Assembly (NCBI GenBank): GCA_964551735.1
Contig: CAZKEF010000049.1
Span: forward strand, 1-42,330
From: DAOUAT01 sp964551735
GTDB lineage: Bacteria > Chloroflexota > Anaerolineae > CG2-30-64-16
DNA: 42,330 nucleotides
Reading direction: 5' to 3'
The notes beneath the pieces were generated by a model, which saw only the letters and a list, made by a program, of their open reading frames with translations, was not told the DNA's origin and did not search any database. The position numbers were made by a program, and so were the translations under genes. Positions 16,360-28,264 of this stretch are shown piece after piece (the first letter of the stretch is position 1; each line of letters opens with the position of its first letter).

Positions 16360-18012
16360 TCAGGCGCCGGCTGCCCGGAACGCGGCCGCGACGATGGTTT
16401 GCGCCTCGGCCTGGATGCGTGCCAGGTGCTCTCGGCCCAAGAAACTCTCTGCGTAGATCTTGTAGACGTCTTCGGTGCCCGAGGGCCGCGCGGCGAACCA
16501 GCCGTTCGCGGTGACGACCTTCAGACCGCCGATGGCCGCGCCGTTCCAGGGCGCATGAGTCAGCCGGGCGATGATCGGTTCGCCGGCCAGCTCGGTAGCG
16601 GTGACCATCTCCGGCGACAGCGCGGCCAGCACCTTCTTTTGCGCCGCGTTGGCCGGCGCATCCATCCGCTGGTACACCGGCGCGCCAAACTGTGCGGCTA
16701 ACGCCTGGTAGTGTTGGCCGGGGTCCTTGCCGGTCACCGCGGTGATCTCCGCGGCCAACAGGTCCAGGATGACGCCATCCTTGTCAGTGGTCCAGACGGT
16801 GCCATCGTGGCGCAGGAACGAGGCGCCCGCGCTCTCCTCACCGCCGAAGCCGAAGGAGCCATCCACCAGGCCATCCACGAACCACTTGAAGCCCACGGGC
16901 ACCTCGGCCAACCGCCGGCCCAGGTGCGCGGCTACCCGGTCAATCATAGAGCTGGAGACCAGCGTCTTGCCGATGGCCGCGTCTGGCTGCCAGCCGGGCC
17001 GGTGCTGGTAGAGATACCAGATGGTGACGGCCAGGTAGTGGTTGGGGTTCAGCAGGCCCACGCTGGGCGTGACGATACCGTGCCGGTCGCAGTCGGTGTC
17101 GTTGCCGAACGCGATGTCGAAGCGGTCCTTGAGGCCGATCAGGCTGGCCATCGCGTAAGGCGATGAACAGTCCATGCGGATCTTGCCGTCGTGGTCCACG
17201 GTCATGAAGCCAAAGGTAGGGTCCACGTAGAGGTTCACGATTTCCAGGTTCAATCCGTACCGCTCGGCGATGGGCGCCCAGAACGCGACGCTGGCCCCGC
17301 CCATGGGATCCACGCCGATCTTGAGCCCGGCACGTTGGACAGCGGGAATATCAATCACGTTGCCCAGGTCGGCCACATAGGGCGTGATGTAGTCGTAGTC
17401 GTGCACGCGGCCCGAAGCCAGGGCGCGGGCCAGGGTCATCCGCTTCACGTCTTTCAGCCCGCTCCGCAGGATGGCGTTGGCGCGATCCTGGATCACCTTG
17501 GTTGCGCCGGTATCGGCCGGGCCGCCGTTGGGCGGGTTGTACTTGAAGCCGCCATCGCTGGGCGGATTGTGCGAGGGAGTGATGACGACACCGTCGGCCA
17601 GGCCCGCGCTGCGCCCCCGGTTGTAAGTCAGGATGGCGTGGGAGATGACCGGCGTGGGCGTGTAGCCGCGGCCGGCCTGCACCATCAGCTCGACGCCGTT
17701 GGCCGCAAATACCTCAATGGCCGTGCTCAGCGCCGGCTCCGAGAGCGCGTGGGGGTCCATGCCGATAAACAACGGCCCGGCCGTGCCTTGCGCGGCGCGG
17801 TATTCGCAGATGGCCTGGCTGGTGGCTGCGATGTGGTCGTCGTTAAAAGAACAGTTGAACGACGTGCCGCGGTGGCCCGAGGTGCCAAACGCCACCTGTT
17901 GGGCCGGGACGGCCGGATCGGGGTGGCCGGTGTAGTATTCAGAGATCAGGCGCGGCACATTAACGAGGATGTCGCGCGGGGCCGGTTTGCCGGCTAAGGG
18001 ATGTAACGCCAT
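16360..18012 (-). CDS. pgm: Phosphoglucomutase (alpha-D-glucose-specific)
   Basis: Interconverts glucose 6-phosphate and glucose 1-phosphate, supplying GlgC next door. The 550-residue protein matches the bacterial Pgm length. FGTSGHRGTS opens the first domain. The catalytic phosphoserine is S147 in TPSHNPP. The magnesium loop is GNDTDCDR, the sugar-binding loop GGEESAG, and the phosphate-binding end RPSGTEDVYKIY. All key motifs are intact. GGAGGG precedes ATG 18012. It follows glgC by 36 bp, so the pgi, glgC and pgm products form a direct route from fructose 6-phosphate to ADP-glucose. Confidence 0.96.
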   Translation of the reverse strand: MALHPLAGKPAPRDILVNVPRLISEYYTGHPDPAVPAQQVAFGTSGHRGTSFNCSFNDDHIAATSQAICEYRAAQGTAGPLFIGMDPHALSEPALSTAIEVFAANGVELMVQAGRGYTPTPVISHAILTYNRGRSAGLADGVVITPSHNPPSDGGFKYNPPNGGPADTGATKVIQDRANAILRSGLKDVKRMTLARALASGRVHDYDYITPYVADLGNVIDIPAVQRAGLKIGVDPMGGASVAFWAPIAERYGLNLEIVNLYVDPTFGFMTVDHDGKIRMDCSSPYAMASLIGLKDRFDIAFGNDTDCDRHGIVTPSVGLLNPNHYLAVTIWYLYQHRPGWQPDAAIGKTLVSSSMIDRVAAHLGRRLAEVPVGFKWFVDGLVDGSFGFGGEESAGASFLRHDGTVWTTDKDGVILDLLAAEITAVTGKDPGQHYQALAAQFGAPVYQRMDAPANAAQKKVLAALSPEMVTATELAGEPIIARLTHAPWNGAAIGGLKVVTANGWFAARPSGTEDVYKIYAESFLGREHLARIQAEAQTIVAAAFRAAGA

Positions 18013-18048
18013 AAGGCCCTCCGTGTGAGGCAGTGATGATCGGATTAC

Positions 18049-19326
18049 TCAGACGCTCTCCGGCTCGCGCGGGCTGATCGTTGCGCCGCTGGGCACGTGC
18101 AGCCCGTCGTAGTCCGCTGGCGTCGTGCTGGGATCGATCCGGCAGTTGCGGCCGATAATGGCGCCGGACGGCACCCGCGCGCGCTTGCCGATGATGGTGA
18201 TGCTGGTGTTGATGTTCGCCGGCTCGAGCTGGTTGGGCGTGTTGTCATCACCCACGCCGATCTGCGCGTCCGCGCCGACCTCGATCTCCTTATCCAGCAC
18301 GCAGCGCTCCACCACGGCGCCGGCCCGGATGACGGTGTCGTTCATTATCACCGAGTCGCGCACGATCGCGCCAGCCTCAACCCATACGCCGGGGGACAGG
18401 ACGCTGTTGATCACCGTGCCGTTGATGACGCAGCCGTTGGACAGCAGGCTGTCGCGCGAATGGCCGGCCGGGCCCAGCTTCACGGGCGGGCGCTCCCTGG
18501 AACGGGTATGGAGCACCCAACCGGGGTCATACAGATCGAGCTCCGGCTTCCCTTGCAGCAGCGCCAGGTTGGTCTCCCAGTACGATGAGATGGTGCCCAC
18601 GTCCACCCAGTAACCGCTGTACGGATAGGCGAAGACCTGATCGCGTTCCACCATCTTGGGGATGATGTTTTTGCCGAAGTCGTGGGACGACGCCGGGTCG
18701 GCCGCGTCCTCGTTCAGCCGGCGCAGCAGGAATTTGGTGTTGAAGACATAGATGCCCATGGAGGCCAGGGTGCTGTCCGACTTCTTGGGCTTTTCGGTGA
18801 AGTTGACGATGCGCTGATCCGCCTCGGTGGTCATAATGCCGAAGCGGAAGACCTCTTCCGGCGGCACGTGCATCACCGCAACGGTGAGGTCGGCGCCCTT
18901 GTCCTCGTGGAAGCGCAACAGATCGCGGTAGTCCTGCTTGTAGATGTGATCGCCGGAAAGCACCAGCACGCGTTCGCAGCCCGATTCGGCGATGAGGTTG
19001 CGGTTCTGGTAAAGCGCATCGGCCGTGCCGCGATACCAGTCCTGGTCCTTGCGGCCGCGGTAGGGCTGCCAGATCTGCACGCCGTTGGGCTGGGTGCGAT
19101 TGAGATCCCACGGCTCGCCGATGCCGATATGCTGCATCAACGAATGAGGCCGGTACTGGGTCAACACGGCCACGCGATACAGGCCCGAGTTGACCGCGTT
19201 GGACAGCGGAAAGTCAATGATGCGATACTTGCCGGCGAAGGGTACGGCAGGCTTGGCCCGCTTCTCGCCCAGGATGCTCAGCCGGCTGCCCTGGCCGCCC
19301 GCCAGGATCAAGGTGAGTACGTTCAT
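18049..19326 (-). CDS. glgC: Glucose-1-phosphate adenylyltransferase
   Basis: Makes ADP-glucose from ATP and glucose 1-phosphate, the committed step of glycogen synthesis. The 425-residue protein has the N-terminal nucleotidyltransferase domain with LAGGQGSRL and the effector/substrate region KRAKPAVPFAGKYRIIDF. It also shows DHIYKQDY near residue 120 and a left-handed beta-helix C-terminal domain (hexapeptide-like repeats from about 290). Good AGGAG site before ATG 19326. Its neighbours pgi, pgm and glgA complete the pathway. Allosteric control by fructose bisphosphate or similar is known for the family, but effector specificity cannot be read here. Confidence 0.96.
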   Translation of the reverse strand: MNVLTLILAGGQGSRLSILGEKRAKPAVPFAGKYRIIDFPLSNAVNSGLYRVAVLTQYRPHSLMQHIGIGEPWDLNRTQPNGVQIWQPYRGRKDQDWYRGTADALYQNRNLIAESGCERVLVLSGDHIYKQDYRDLLRFHEDKGADLTVAVMHVPPEEVFRFGIMTTEADQRIVNFTEKPKKSDSTLASMGIYVFNTKFLLRRLNEDAADPASSHDFGKNIIPKMVERDQVFAYPYSGYWVDVGTISSYWETNLALLQGKPELDLYDPGWVLHTRSRERPPVKLGPAGHSRDSLLSNGCVINGTVINSVLSPGVWVEAGAIVRDSVIMNDTVIRAGAVVERCVLDKEIEVGADAQIGVGDDNTPNQLEPANINTSITIIGKRARVPSGAIIGRNCRIDPSTTPADYDGLHVPSGATISPREPESV

Positions 19327-19347
19327 GAGTCCTCCGCGGTTAGGCTG

Positions 19348-19370
19348 AGGTTAAGGCTCAGCCTTAACCT
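19348..19370. repeat. Inverted heptamer-type repeat between pgi and glgC
   Basis: Arms aggttaaggct (19348-19358) and agccttaacct (19360-19370) are perfect complements in a spacer made of ggttaaggct-like units. The unit resembles the ord-ortA array, but the arrangement is tighter. Likely a hairpin in the glgC leader. Confidence 0.65.
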
Positions 19371-19381
19371 TAGCCTTAATC

Positions 19382-21067
19382 TCAGCGCATGCGTTTGATC
19401 GCGTTGATCAAACCGTTGGTTGAGGCATCGTGGGCCTGCACCTGGTCATCTCCCTTAAGCTCCGGCAAGATGACCTTGGCGAGCTGCTTGCCCAGCTCCA
19501 CACCCCACTGGTCGAACGAGTTCACGTCCCAGATCGCGCCCTGGGTGAAGATCTTGTGCTCGTAGAACGCGATGAGGGACCCCAGCACCGCCGGCGTCAG
19601 CTTGGGGTAGAGGAAGGAGTTGGTGGGCCGGTTGCCGGGGAAGGTCTTGTGGATCGCCAGCTTCTCCAGCTCTTCGCCCTGCAATCCGGCGGATTGCGCT
19701 ACAAGCTCGGCGCGCGCTTCGTCGGTGGTCTTGCCCCGCATCAACGCCTCGGTCTGTGCCAGGTAGTTGGACAGCAGGATGGGGTGATGGTCGCCCCGCG
19801 GGTTGTGGCTTTGGGCCGCGGCCAGGAAGTCGCATGGGATGAGCTTGGTGCCCTGGTGGATCAGTTGATAAAAGGCGTGCTGGCCGTTGGTGCCGGGCTG
19901 CCCCCAGATGATCGGGCCCGTGGTGTAATCCTCGATGCGGTCGCCGGCCCGGGTTACGCCTTTGCCGTTGCTCTCCATGTCGCCCTGCTGGAAATAGGAC
20001 GGGAAGTGCAGTAGGTATTGGTCGTAGGGCAGGATCGCGTGCGACTGCGCGTCGAAGAAGTTGTTGTACCAGATGCCCAGCAGGCCCATCACGACCGGGA
20101 TGTTGGCCTCGAACGGAGTCGTGCGGAAGTGCTCGTCCACCGCGTGCGCGCCGCTCAGCAACGCCTCGAAGTTGTCCATACCCAGGTAGATGGCGATGGG
20201 CAGGCCGATGGCCGACCACAGGGAGTAGCGGCCGCCCACCCAATCCCAGAATTCGAACATGTTCTTGGGGTCAATGCCGAATTTCGCCACCGCGGCCGTG
20301 TTGGTGGACATGGCCGCGAAGTGTTTGGCGATCGCTGCCTCGGCCTGGGCGGGTGCAAGACCCGCCCCTGCGGCAGCGTCCAGGAACCAGGCCCGCGCGG
20401 TCGCGGCGTTGGTCATGGTCTCCTGGGTGGTGAAGGTCTTGGACGCCACCAGGAACAGCACTGTCTCCGAGTCCACCAGTTTCAACGTCTCCACCAGGTC
20501 GGTGCTGTCCACATTGGACACGAAATGCACCCGTAGGGGCGGCCCTTGCGGTCGCCCGCCATACGGCTTCAGCGCCTCGCACACCATCTTCGGCCCCAGG
20601 TCCGACCCGCCGATGCCGATGTTGACCACATCGCTGATCGGTTTGCCGGTGTAGCCCGTCCACGCGCCCGATCGCACTGCCTCGCTGAACTCGCGCATGT
20701 GAGCCAGCACGCGGTTGACTTCGGGCATGACGTCCTGCCCATCCACCAGGATCGGCCGGTTGGCGCGGTTGCGCAGGGCGATATGTAACACGGCGCGTCG
20801 CTCGGTGTTGTTGACCTTCGCGCCGCTGAACATGGCCGCGATCTTGTCGGCTACGCCCGCCTGGCGCGCCAGGTCCACCAGCAGCGCCATCGTCTCATCG
20901 GTGATACGGTTTTTGGAATAGTCGAACAGGATATCGCCCAAGCGCAGCGAGAACCGCTCGAAGCGCCGCGGGTCGCGGGCGAACAGATCGCGCATGTGCA
21001 CGGATGCCATATCGGCGCGATGGTTTGTCAGAGCCTGCCACGCAGGCAGGTGAGTAGGTCCTGGCAT
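19382..21067 (-). CDS. pgi: Glucose-6-phosphate isomerase
   Basis: Interconverts glucose 6-phosphate and fructose 6-phosphate in the cytoplasm. The 561-residue long-form Pgi has GIGGSDLGPKM, VGGRYSLWSAIGLPIA and HNPRGDHHP, with the C-terminal QWGVELGK signature. Compared with the E. coli enzyme it carries two extra segments of about 8 residues: GGRPQGPP between KPY and LRVHFVSNVD (about 171-180), and a GAGLAPAQ stretch after WFLDAA (about 234-243). Both coincide with GC-rich palindromes in the DNA. Neither touches the catalytic motifs. GGGAGG precedes ATG 21067. Confidence 0.96.
   Translation of the reverse strand: MPGPTHLPAWQALTNHRADMASVHMRDLFARDPRRFERFSLRLGDILFDYSKNRITDETMALLVDLARQAGVADKIAAMFSGAKVNNTERRAVLHIALRNRANRPILVDGQDVMPEVNRVLAHMREFSEAVRSGAWTGYTGKPISDVVNIGIGGSDLGPKMVCEALKPYGGRPQGPPLRVHFVSNVDSTDLVETLKLVDSETVLFLVASKTFTTQETMTNAATARAWFLDAAAGAGLAPAQAEAAIAKHFAAMSTNTAAVAKFGIDPKNMFEFWDWVGGRYSLWSAIGLPIAIYLGMDNFEALLSGAHAVDEHFRTTPFEANIPVVMGLLGIWYNNFFDAQSHAILPYDQYLLHFPSYFQQGDMESNGKGVTRAGDRIEDYTTGPIIWGQPGTNGQHAFYQLIHQGTKLIPCDFLAAAQSHNPRGDHHPILLSNYLAQTEALMRGKTTDEARAELVAQSAGLQGEELEKLAIHKTFPGNRPTNSFLYPKLTPAVLGSLIAFYEHKIFTQGAIWDVNSFDQWGVELGKQLAKVILPELKGDDQVQAHDASTNGLINAIKRMR
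20347..20373. repeat. GC-rich palindrome inside pgi, copy 1
   Basis: Arms gggcgggt (20347-20354) and acccgccc (20360-20367) with loop gcaag, ending in ccgcccctgcgg at 20362-20373. It is translated in frame as an extra segment of about 8 residues compared with E. coli Pgi. The end sequence is shared with the element at the start of the first ATPase gene. Confidence 0.7.
20531..20557. repeat. GC-rich palindrome inside pgi, copy 2
   Basis: In the pgi direction it ends in ccgcccctacgg (20542 down to 20531), with an imperfect 7-bp stem using 20537-20543 and 20551-20557. It encodes RPQGPPLR between otherwise conserved KPY and VHFVSNVD, so it is an in-frame insertion. Confidence 0.75.
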
Positions 21068-21086
21068 GTGTGCCTCCCTTTGTTGG

Positions 21087-21225
21087 CGCTTCCGGCCGGT
21101 CTGTGACCCAATGGCGCTAAAACCTCGCTTGTGGAGGGTCTACGACCCCTGTCTTGGGACGAAAAGCGGCTTGACAGCGCCTGCGACGCCGGTCTGTGCG
21201 AAGCCTCCCTTTGGGACAGACCGGC
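21087..21225. repeat. Stem-loop-rich spacer between glgA and pgi
   Basis: This spacer holds a 10-bp stem (21188-21197 with 21216-21225), a short gggtc-tac-gaccc hairpin near 21135, and two copies each of gcctccctttg and ccggtctgtg. No gene is visible. The stems may act as a terminator or RNA-stability element after glgA. Confidence 0.45.
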
Positions 21226-21252
21226 TGAGAACCGTAGGATGCTCCGCGCGCT

Positions 21253-22619
21253 TTACACCAGCGACCGATACAGGTCCATCGTCCGATGCGCGACCGCGGT
21301 CCAACTGAAGTGATCTTCCACGCGCTTGCGGCCGTTGCGCTCGAATTTCGCGCGCAGTTCAGCGTCCAGCGCCACCCGGTTGATGCCTTCGGCCAGCCCG
21401 CGCGAGAACGCGGCCGGGTCCACCGGATCGAAGGTGCCCGGCTTCAACTCCAGGTCCACCAGCACGCCGGTCTCCTCGGGCACGACCACCTCCGGGATGC
21501 CGCCGATCGCCGAAGCGACCACCGCGGTCTCGCACGCCATGGCCTCCAGGTTGATGATGCCGAACGGCTCGTACACCGAAGGGCAGCAGAACACGGTCGC
21601 GTTCGAGTAATACTGGATGACCTGGTCCTTCGGCAAGAACTCCTGGATCCAGATCACGCCGGGGCGATTTGCGCTCACCTCTGCTACGCGGTCCTTCATC
21701 TCCTGGCCGATGGCCGGCGTATCGGGCTGGCCCGCGCACAGCACTACCTGGATAGACGGGTCAATGTGTGGGATCGCGTTCACCAGGTGGATGATGCCCT
21801 TCTGGCGGGTGACCCGGCCGACGAACAGCACGTAGGGCCGCTCGGGATCGACGCCGTGCTTCACCAGCGCATCCACGTTCGGGTTGTGGCGGTATTGATT
21901 CAGATCAATGCCGTTGTGGATCACCTTGACCTTGTCGGGATCAACATCAAACAGCCGCAGCACATCGTTGCGCGTCTCCTGCGAGACCGCGATCACCGCG
22001 TCGGCCTGCGTGATGCCGTTGTTCTCGATCCACGAGCTCAGGTGGTAGGCGTTGCCGAGCTGCTCTACCTTCCACGGCCGCAGCGGCTCCAGCGAGTGAA
22101 CGGTCAGCACGAACGGGACGCCCCACAGCTTCTTGGCCAGGAAGCCGCCGAACTGCACGTACCAGGTGTGGCAGTGCACGATGCTGGCGTCNNNNNNNNN
22201 NNNNNNNNNNNNNNNNNNNNNNNNNNNNNNNNNNNNNNNNNNNNNNNNNNNNNNNNNNNNNNNNNNNNNNNNNNNNNNNNNNNNNNNNNNNCCAGGAAGC
22301 CGCCGAACTGCACGTACCAGGTGTGGCAGTGCACGATGCTGGCGTCAAAGTTGTCCTTGGCCATCTGCAGGCTGCGATACATGGCGTCCAACGCGCCCTT
22401 GAAGCGCGGATCCGTGTTCTGCGAGGCTTCAGCCCACGGCCCATATCCTTTGACGCGCAGGTTAGGCTCCGTCACATCCTGGTCGCCGAAGCAACGCACT
22501 TCCATGGGGACGAGCTTTGCCAGCTCCCTGCTGAGGTACTCTACAACAACCCCCGCGCCGCCGTAGATATAGGGCGGGTACTCGTTGGTGAAGAAAGCGA
22601 TCTTGTTGATACCAGGCAT
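21253..22619 (-). CDS. glgA: Glycogen synthase, GT4/actinobacterial type (interrupted only by scaffold gap)
   Basis: Extends alpha-1,4-glucan from a nucleotide sugar; this GT4 family (Corynebacterium-type GlgA) uses ADP-glucose or makes maltose-1-phosphate precursors. The N-terminal part has FFTNEYPPYIYGGAG. The GT-B C-terminal half shows VLFVGRVTRQKGI and YEPFGIINLEAMACE with the catalytic EX7E. The reading frame is split by 100 Ns, but 55 bases are identical on both sides of the gap. Merging them restores one frame of 403 residues, the usual length. AAGGAGG precedes ATG 22619. It is likely an intact gene in the cell. Confidence 0.9.
22137..22346. other. Scaffold gap with duplicated contig ends
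   Basis: Exactly 100 Ns (22192-22291) lie between two identical 55-base copies (22137-22191 and 22292-22346). The pattern is that of two contigs overlapping by 55 bases that the scaffolder failed to merge. The real distance is 155 bases shorter, and the glgA frame is continuous when merged. Confidence 0.93.
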
Positions 22620-22738
22620 TGAATCCTCCTTGTCTCTGCGCTGAGCCTGTCCTTTGGCCCGTGCACTATGCCATCCTCGGCGTCTTCTAGGCGTGTTTTC
22701 AAGTCTTGTTGTTACAAAGAGCGCAATGGGTCTTTGTG

Positions 22739-23428
22739 CTAGCGCGTCCGATGGCGCACGCCCGATACTCCGGCGACGATCAGGTCGGTGGCCAGGCCGA
22801 GAAACAGGCCGTGCGCCACAACGCCGGTGCGCGCATCCAGCCGGCCGCCCAGGCCCACGGGGTCGTCAATCGGCCCGAAGTTGCAGTCCAGGATGAAGTT
22901 GCCCTGGTCGGTGATGTATGGCTTGCCGTCAGCCCACACGCGCAGGATCGGCCGGCCCCCCAGCCCTTCCAGGTACGCGGCCTGGGTCCGCCAGCCGAAG
23001 GGGATGACCTCGACCGGCACCGCCCAGTGGACGCCCAACGCCGGTGACAGTTTCGACTCGTCCACGATGATGATCTCGCGGCAGCTGGCCTGGGCCACGA
23101 TCTTCTCGCGCAACAGGGCACCGCCGCCGCCCTTGATCAGGTCCAGCGCCGGGTCAACCTCATCGGCGCCGTCGAAGGTCAGGTCGATCACGGGGTGATC
23201 TTCCAGCGTGGTGAGGGGGATGCCTAAACGCCTGGCCTCTGCCTCGATCACGCGCGAACAGGGGATCCCCTGGATGTCGGTCAACTCACCGCGGGCGAGC
23301 AGCCGGGCCAGCCCGCGTACAGCCAGGATCGCCGTGCTGCCGGCGCCAAGGCCCACGATCATGCCCGACCGGATGTACGTAAGGACCTGATCGGCAGCTT
23401 GCTGCTTCAGTGCTTGCGCGGAGTCCAT
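22739..23428 (-). CDS. rpiA: Ribose-5-phosphate isomerase A
   Basis: Interconverts ribose 5-phosphate and ribulose 5-phosphate in the pentose phosphate pathway. The 229-residue protein has the RpiA hallmarks GLGAGSTA near residue 29, DGADEVDP with the catalytic Asp, and KGGGGALLREKI. The TxxGN-like end region is also present. Length matches RpiA (about 220-230). It follows tal by about 93 bp, a spacer that holds a heptamer array. Together with tal, tkt and gnd upstream it covers the non-oxidative branch. Nothing unusual in the catalytic residues. Confidence 0.96.
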   Translation of the reverse strand: MDSAQALKQQAADQVLTYIRSGMIVGLGAGSTAILAVRGLARLLARGELTDIQGIPCSRVIEAEARRLGIPLTTLEDHPVIDLTFDGADEVDPALDLIKGGGGALLREKIVAQASCREIIIVDESKLSPALGVHWAVPVEVIPFGWRTQAAYLEGLGGRPILRVWADGKPYITDQGNFILDCNFGPIDDPVGLGGRLDARTGVVAHGLFLGLATDLIVAGVSGVRHRTR

Positions 23429-23442
23429 ACCAACCTCTTATT

Positions 23443-23470
23443 GGTTACAGGTTGAAGGTTGAAGGTTCAA
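23443..23470. repeat. Four-unit heptamer array, tal-rpiA spacer
   Basis: Four 7-mers (ggttaca, ggttgaa, ggttgaa, ggttcaa) lie just upstream of rpiA on the minus strand. An inverted relative (cctgcaaccttgag) follows at about 23498-23511. The consensus is GGTTGAA. Confidence 0.8.
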
Positions 23471-23521
23471 CCCGCCCCGTGCTGGTGCGCTTGCGACCTG
23501 CAACCTTGAGCAGCCAAACCT

Positions 23522-24649
23522 TCACTCGCCAACGACGGCCTGCCGGCTGGCTTCCACGGCGTCCAACAGCGCCTTCCACGCATCCGCGAAGGATTTGACC
23601 CCCTCGGCCTCCAGCTCAGCCGTGACAGCCGCCATTGAGACGGCCAACGTTTCCAGGTTGGCCAGAACTTGATAGGCACCTGCCAAATTCTCTTCCAAGC
23701 TGGCAGCGCGCACCCGGCCGTGGTCGAGAAACGCCTTCAACGTTGCTGGCGGTACGGTGTTGACCGTATCACTGCCGACCAGCTCCTCGACGTAGATCAC
23801 ATCGCGGTAGGTCGGGTTCTTGGTGCCTGTGGAGGCCCACAGGGGGCGCTGAGCGCGCGCGCCCAAGGCTTTGAGCGCGGCAAAGCGCTCGGAGCCGAAG
23901 ATGATCTTGTAGTCGCTGTAGGCCAGCCGGGCATTGGCGATCGCGGCCTGGCCCAGGAACTTGGCGGCCCTATCGGCCCGGGCCCCCCCGCGATCGATCA
24001 TCGCGTTCAGGTGCCCATCAACCTTGGTATCCACCCGAGAGACGAAGAAAGAGGCCACCGAGGCGATGCCGTCAATCGGCAGCCCCTTGGCCGCACGGGC
24101 CTCGAGGCCACCGATATAGGCCTCCATCACCGCGGCATAGCGTTCGCGCGCAAAGATCAGCGTGACGTTCACGTTGATGCCCGCAGCGATCGCCTCGGTG
24201 ATGGCCGGCAGACCTTCCAGGGTCGCGGGGATCTTGATCATCAAGTTGGGCCGGTTCACCCGCTTCCAGAGCCGTTTGGCCTCCGCAAACGTGTTGGCGG
24301 TGTCATGAGCCAGATACGGGTTGACCTCCAGGCTGACGTAGCCATCCCCCTTGTTGCTCTCGTCGTAGAGCGGCCGGAACAGGTCGGCCGCCGCCTGGAT
24401 ATCTTCGACAGCCAAGTCCCAGAAGATCTCCTCAGCGGTCTTGCCGGCCTGGGCCAACGGCGCCAGTGCGGCCGCGTAGTCATTCGACTTGGTGATCGCG
24501 TTCATGAAGATGGTTGGGTTAGATGTGACTCCCCGGATCTCCCCGCGCGCGATCATCCCGGCCAGCTCGCCATTGGTGAGCACGCGGCGCTCGATGTTAT
24601 CGTACCAGATGGATTGGCCAGCCTCGTGCAGTTGTTGTGCTGTGTTCAT
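23522..24649 (-). CDS. tal: Transaldolase
   Basis: Transfers the dihydroxyacetone unit between sedoheptulose 7-phosphate and glyceraldehyde 3-phosphate. The 375-residue form is the longer type typical of Actinobacteria and relatives. The TSNPTIF motif lies near residue 40. A conserved Lys is K277 in WASTGTKNP, and the family feature VEELVGSDTVNTVPP follows. The Schiff-base Lys in MIKIPAT fits the family signature. CAGGAG lies before ATG 24649. Cotranscribed with tkt upstream, though a strong 18-bp palindrome separates them. Confidence 0.95.
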   Translation of the reverse strand: MNTAQQLHEAGQSIWYDNIERRVLTNGELAGMIARGEIRGVTSNPTIFMNAITKSNDYAAALAPLAQAGKTAEEIFWDLAVEDIQAAADLFRPLYDESNKGDGYVSLEVNPYLAHDTANTFAEAKRLWKRVNRPNLMIKIPATLEGLPAITEAIAAGINVNVTLIFARERYAAVMEAYIGGLEARAAKGLPIDGIASVASFFVSRVDTKVDGHLNAMIDRGGARADRAAKFLGQAAIANARLAYSDYKIIFGSERFAALKALGARAQRPLWASTGTKNPTYRDVIYVEELVGSDTVNTVPPATLKAFLDHGRVRAASLEENLAGAYQVLANLETLAVSMAAVTAELEAEGVKSFADAWKALLDAVEASRQAVVGE

Positions 24650-24667
24650 GGGTTGCTCCTGGGCCTT

Positions 24668-24706
24668 GAGACAAACCAGGGTTCTGCGAGAACCCTGGTT
24701 TGTCTC
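24668..24706. repeat. Perfect 18-bp palindrome between tkt and tal
   Basis: Arms gagacaaaccagggttct (24668-24685) and its complement (24689-24706) enclose loop gcg. It has the same architecture (long perfect arms, 3-nt loop) as the element in oraE and the terminator at 88-120. It may be a mobile palindrome or an RNA processing hairpin; there is no T-run for termination in the tkt direction. Confidence 0.8.
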
Positions 24707-24715
24707 ACTATTGAT

Positions 24716-26716
<2,001 letters not shown>

Positions 26717-26737
26717 ACCGATCTCCTTTGGAATGAT

Positions 26738-26788
26738 GAATCGGCGAATGGCAAATGATCGTACGCTGATTCGTTGATTCGCCGATTC
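26738..26788. repeat. Octamer-type inverted array, gnd-tkt spacer
   Basis: Perfect 12-bp arms (gaatcggcgaat 26738-26749; attcgccgattc 26777-26788) built from units near GAATCGGC fill nearly the whole gap between gnd and tkt. The loop is 27 nt. Confidence 0.75.
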
Positions 26789-28252
<1,464 letters not shown>

Positions 28253-28264
28253 GATTTCTCCCTC

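Noticed and set aside
22104..22566. Two separate glycosyltransferase genes on either side of the N-run
   Set aside because: The flanks are the same 55 bases; there is one gene once the overlap is merged.
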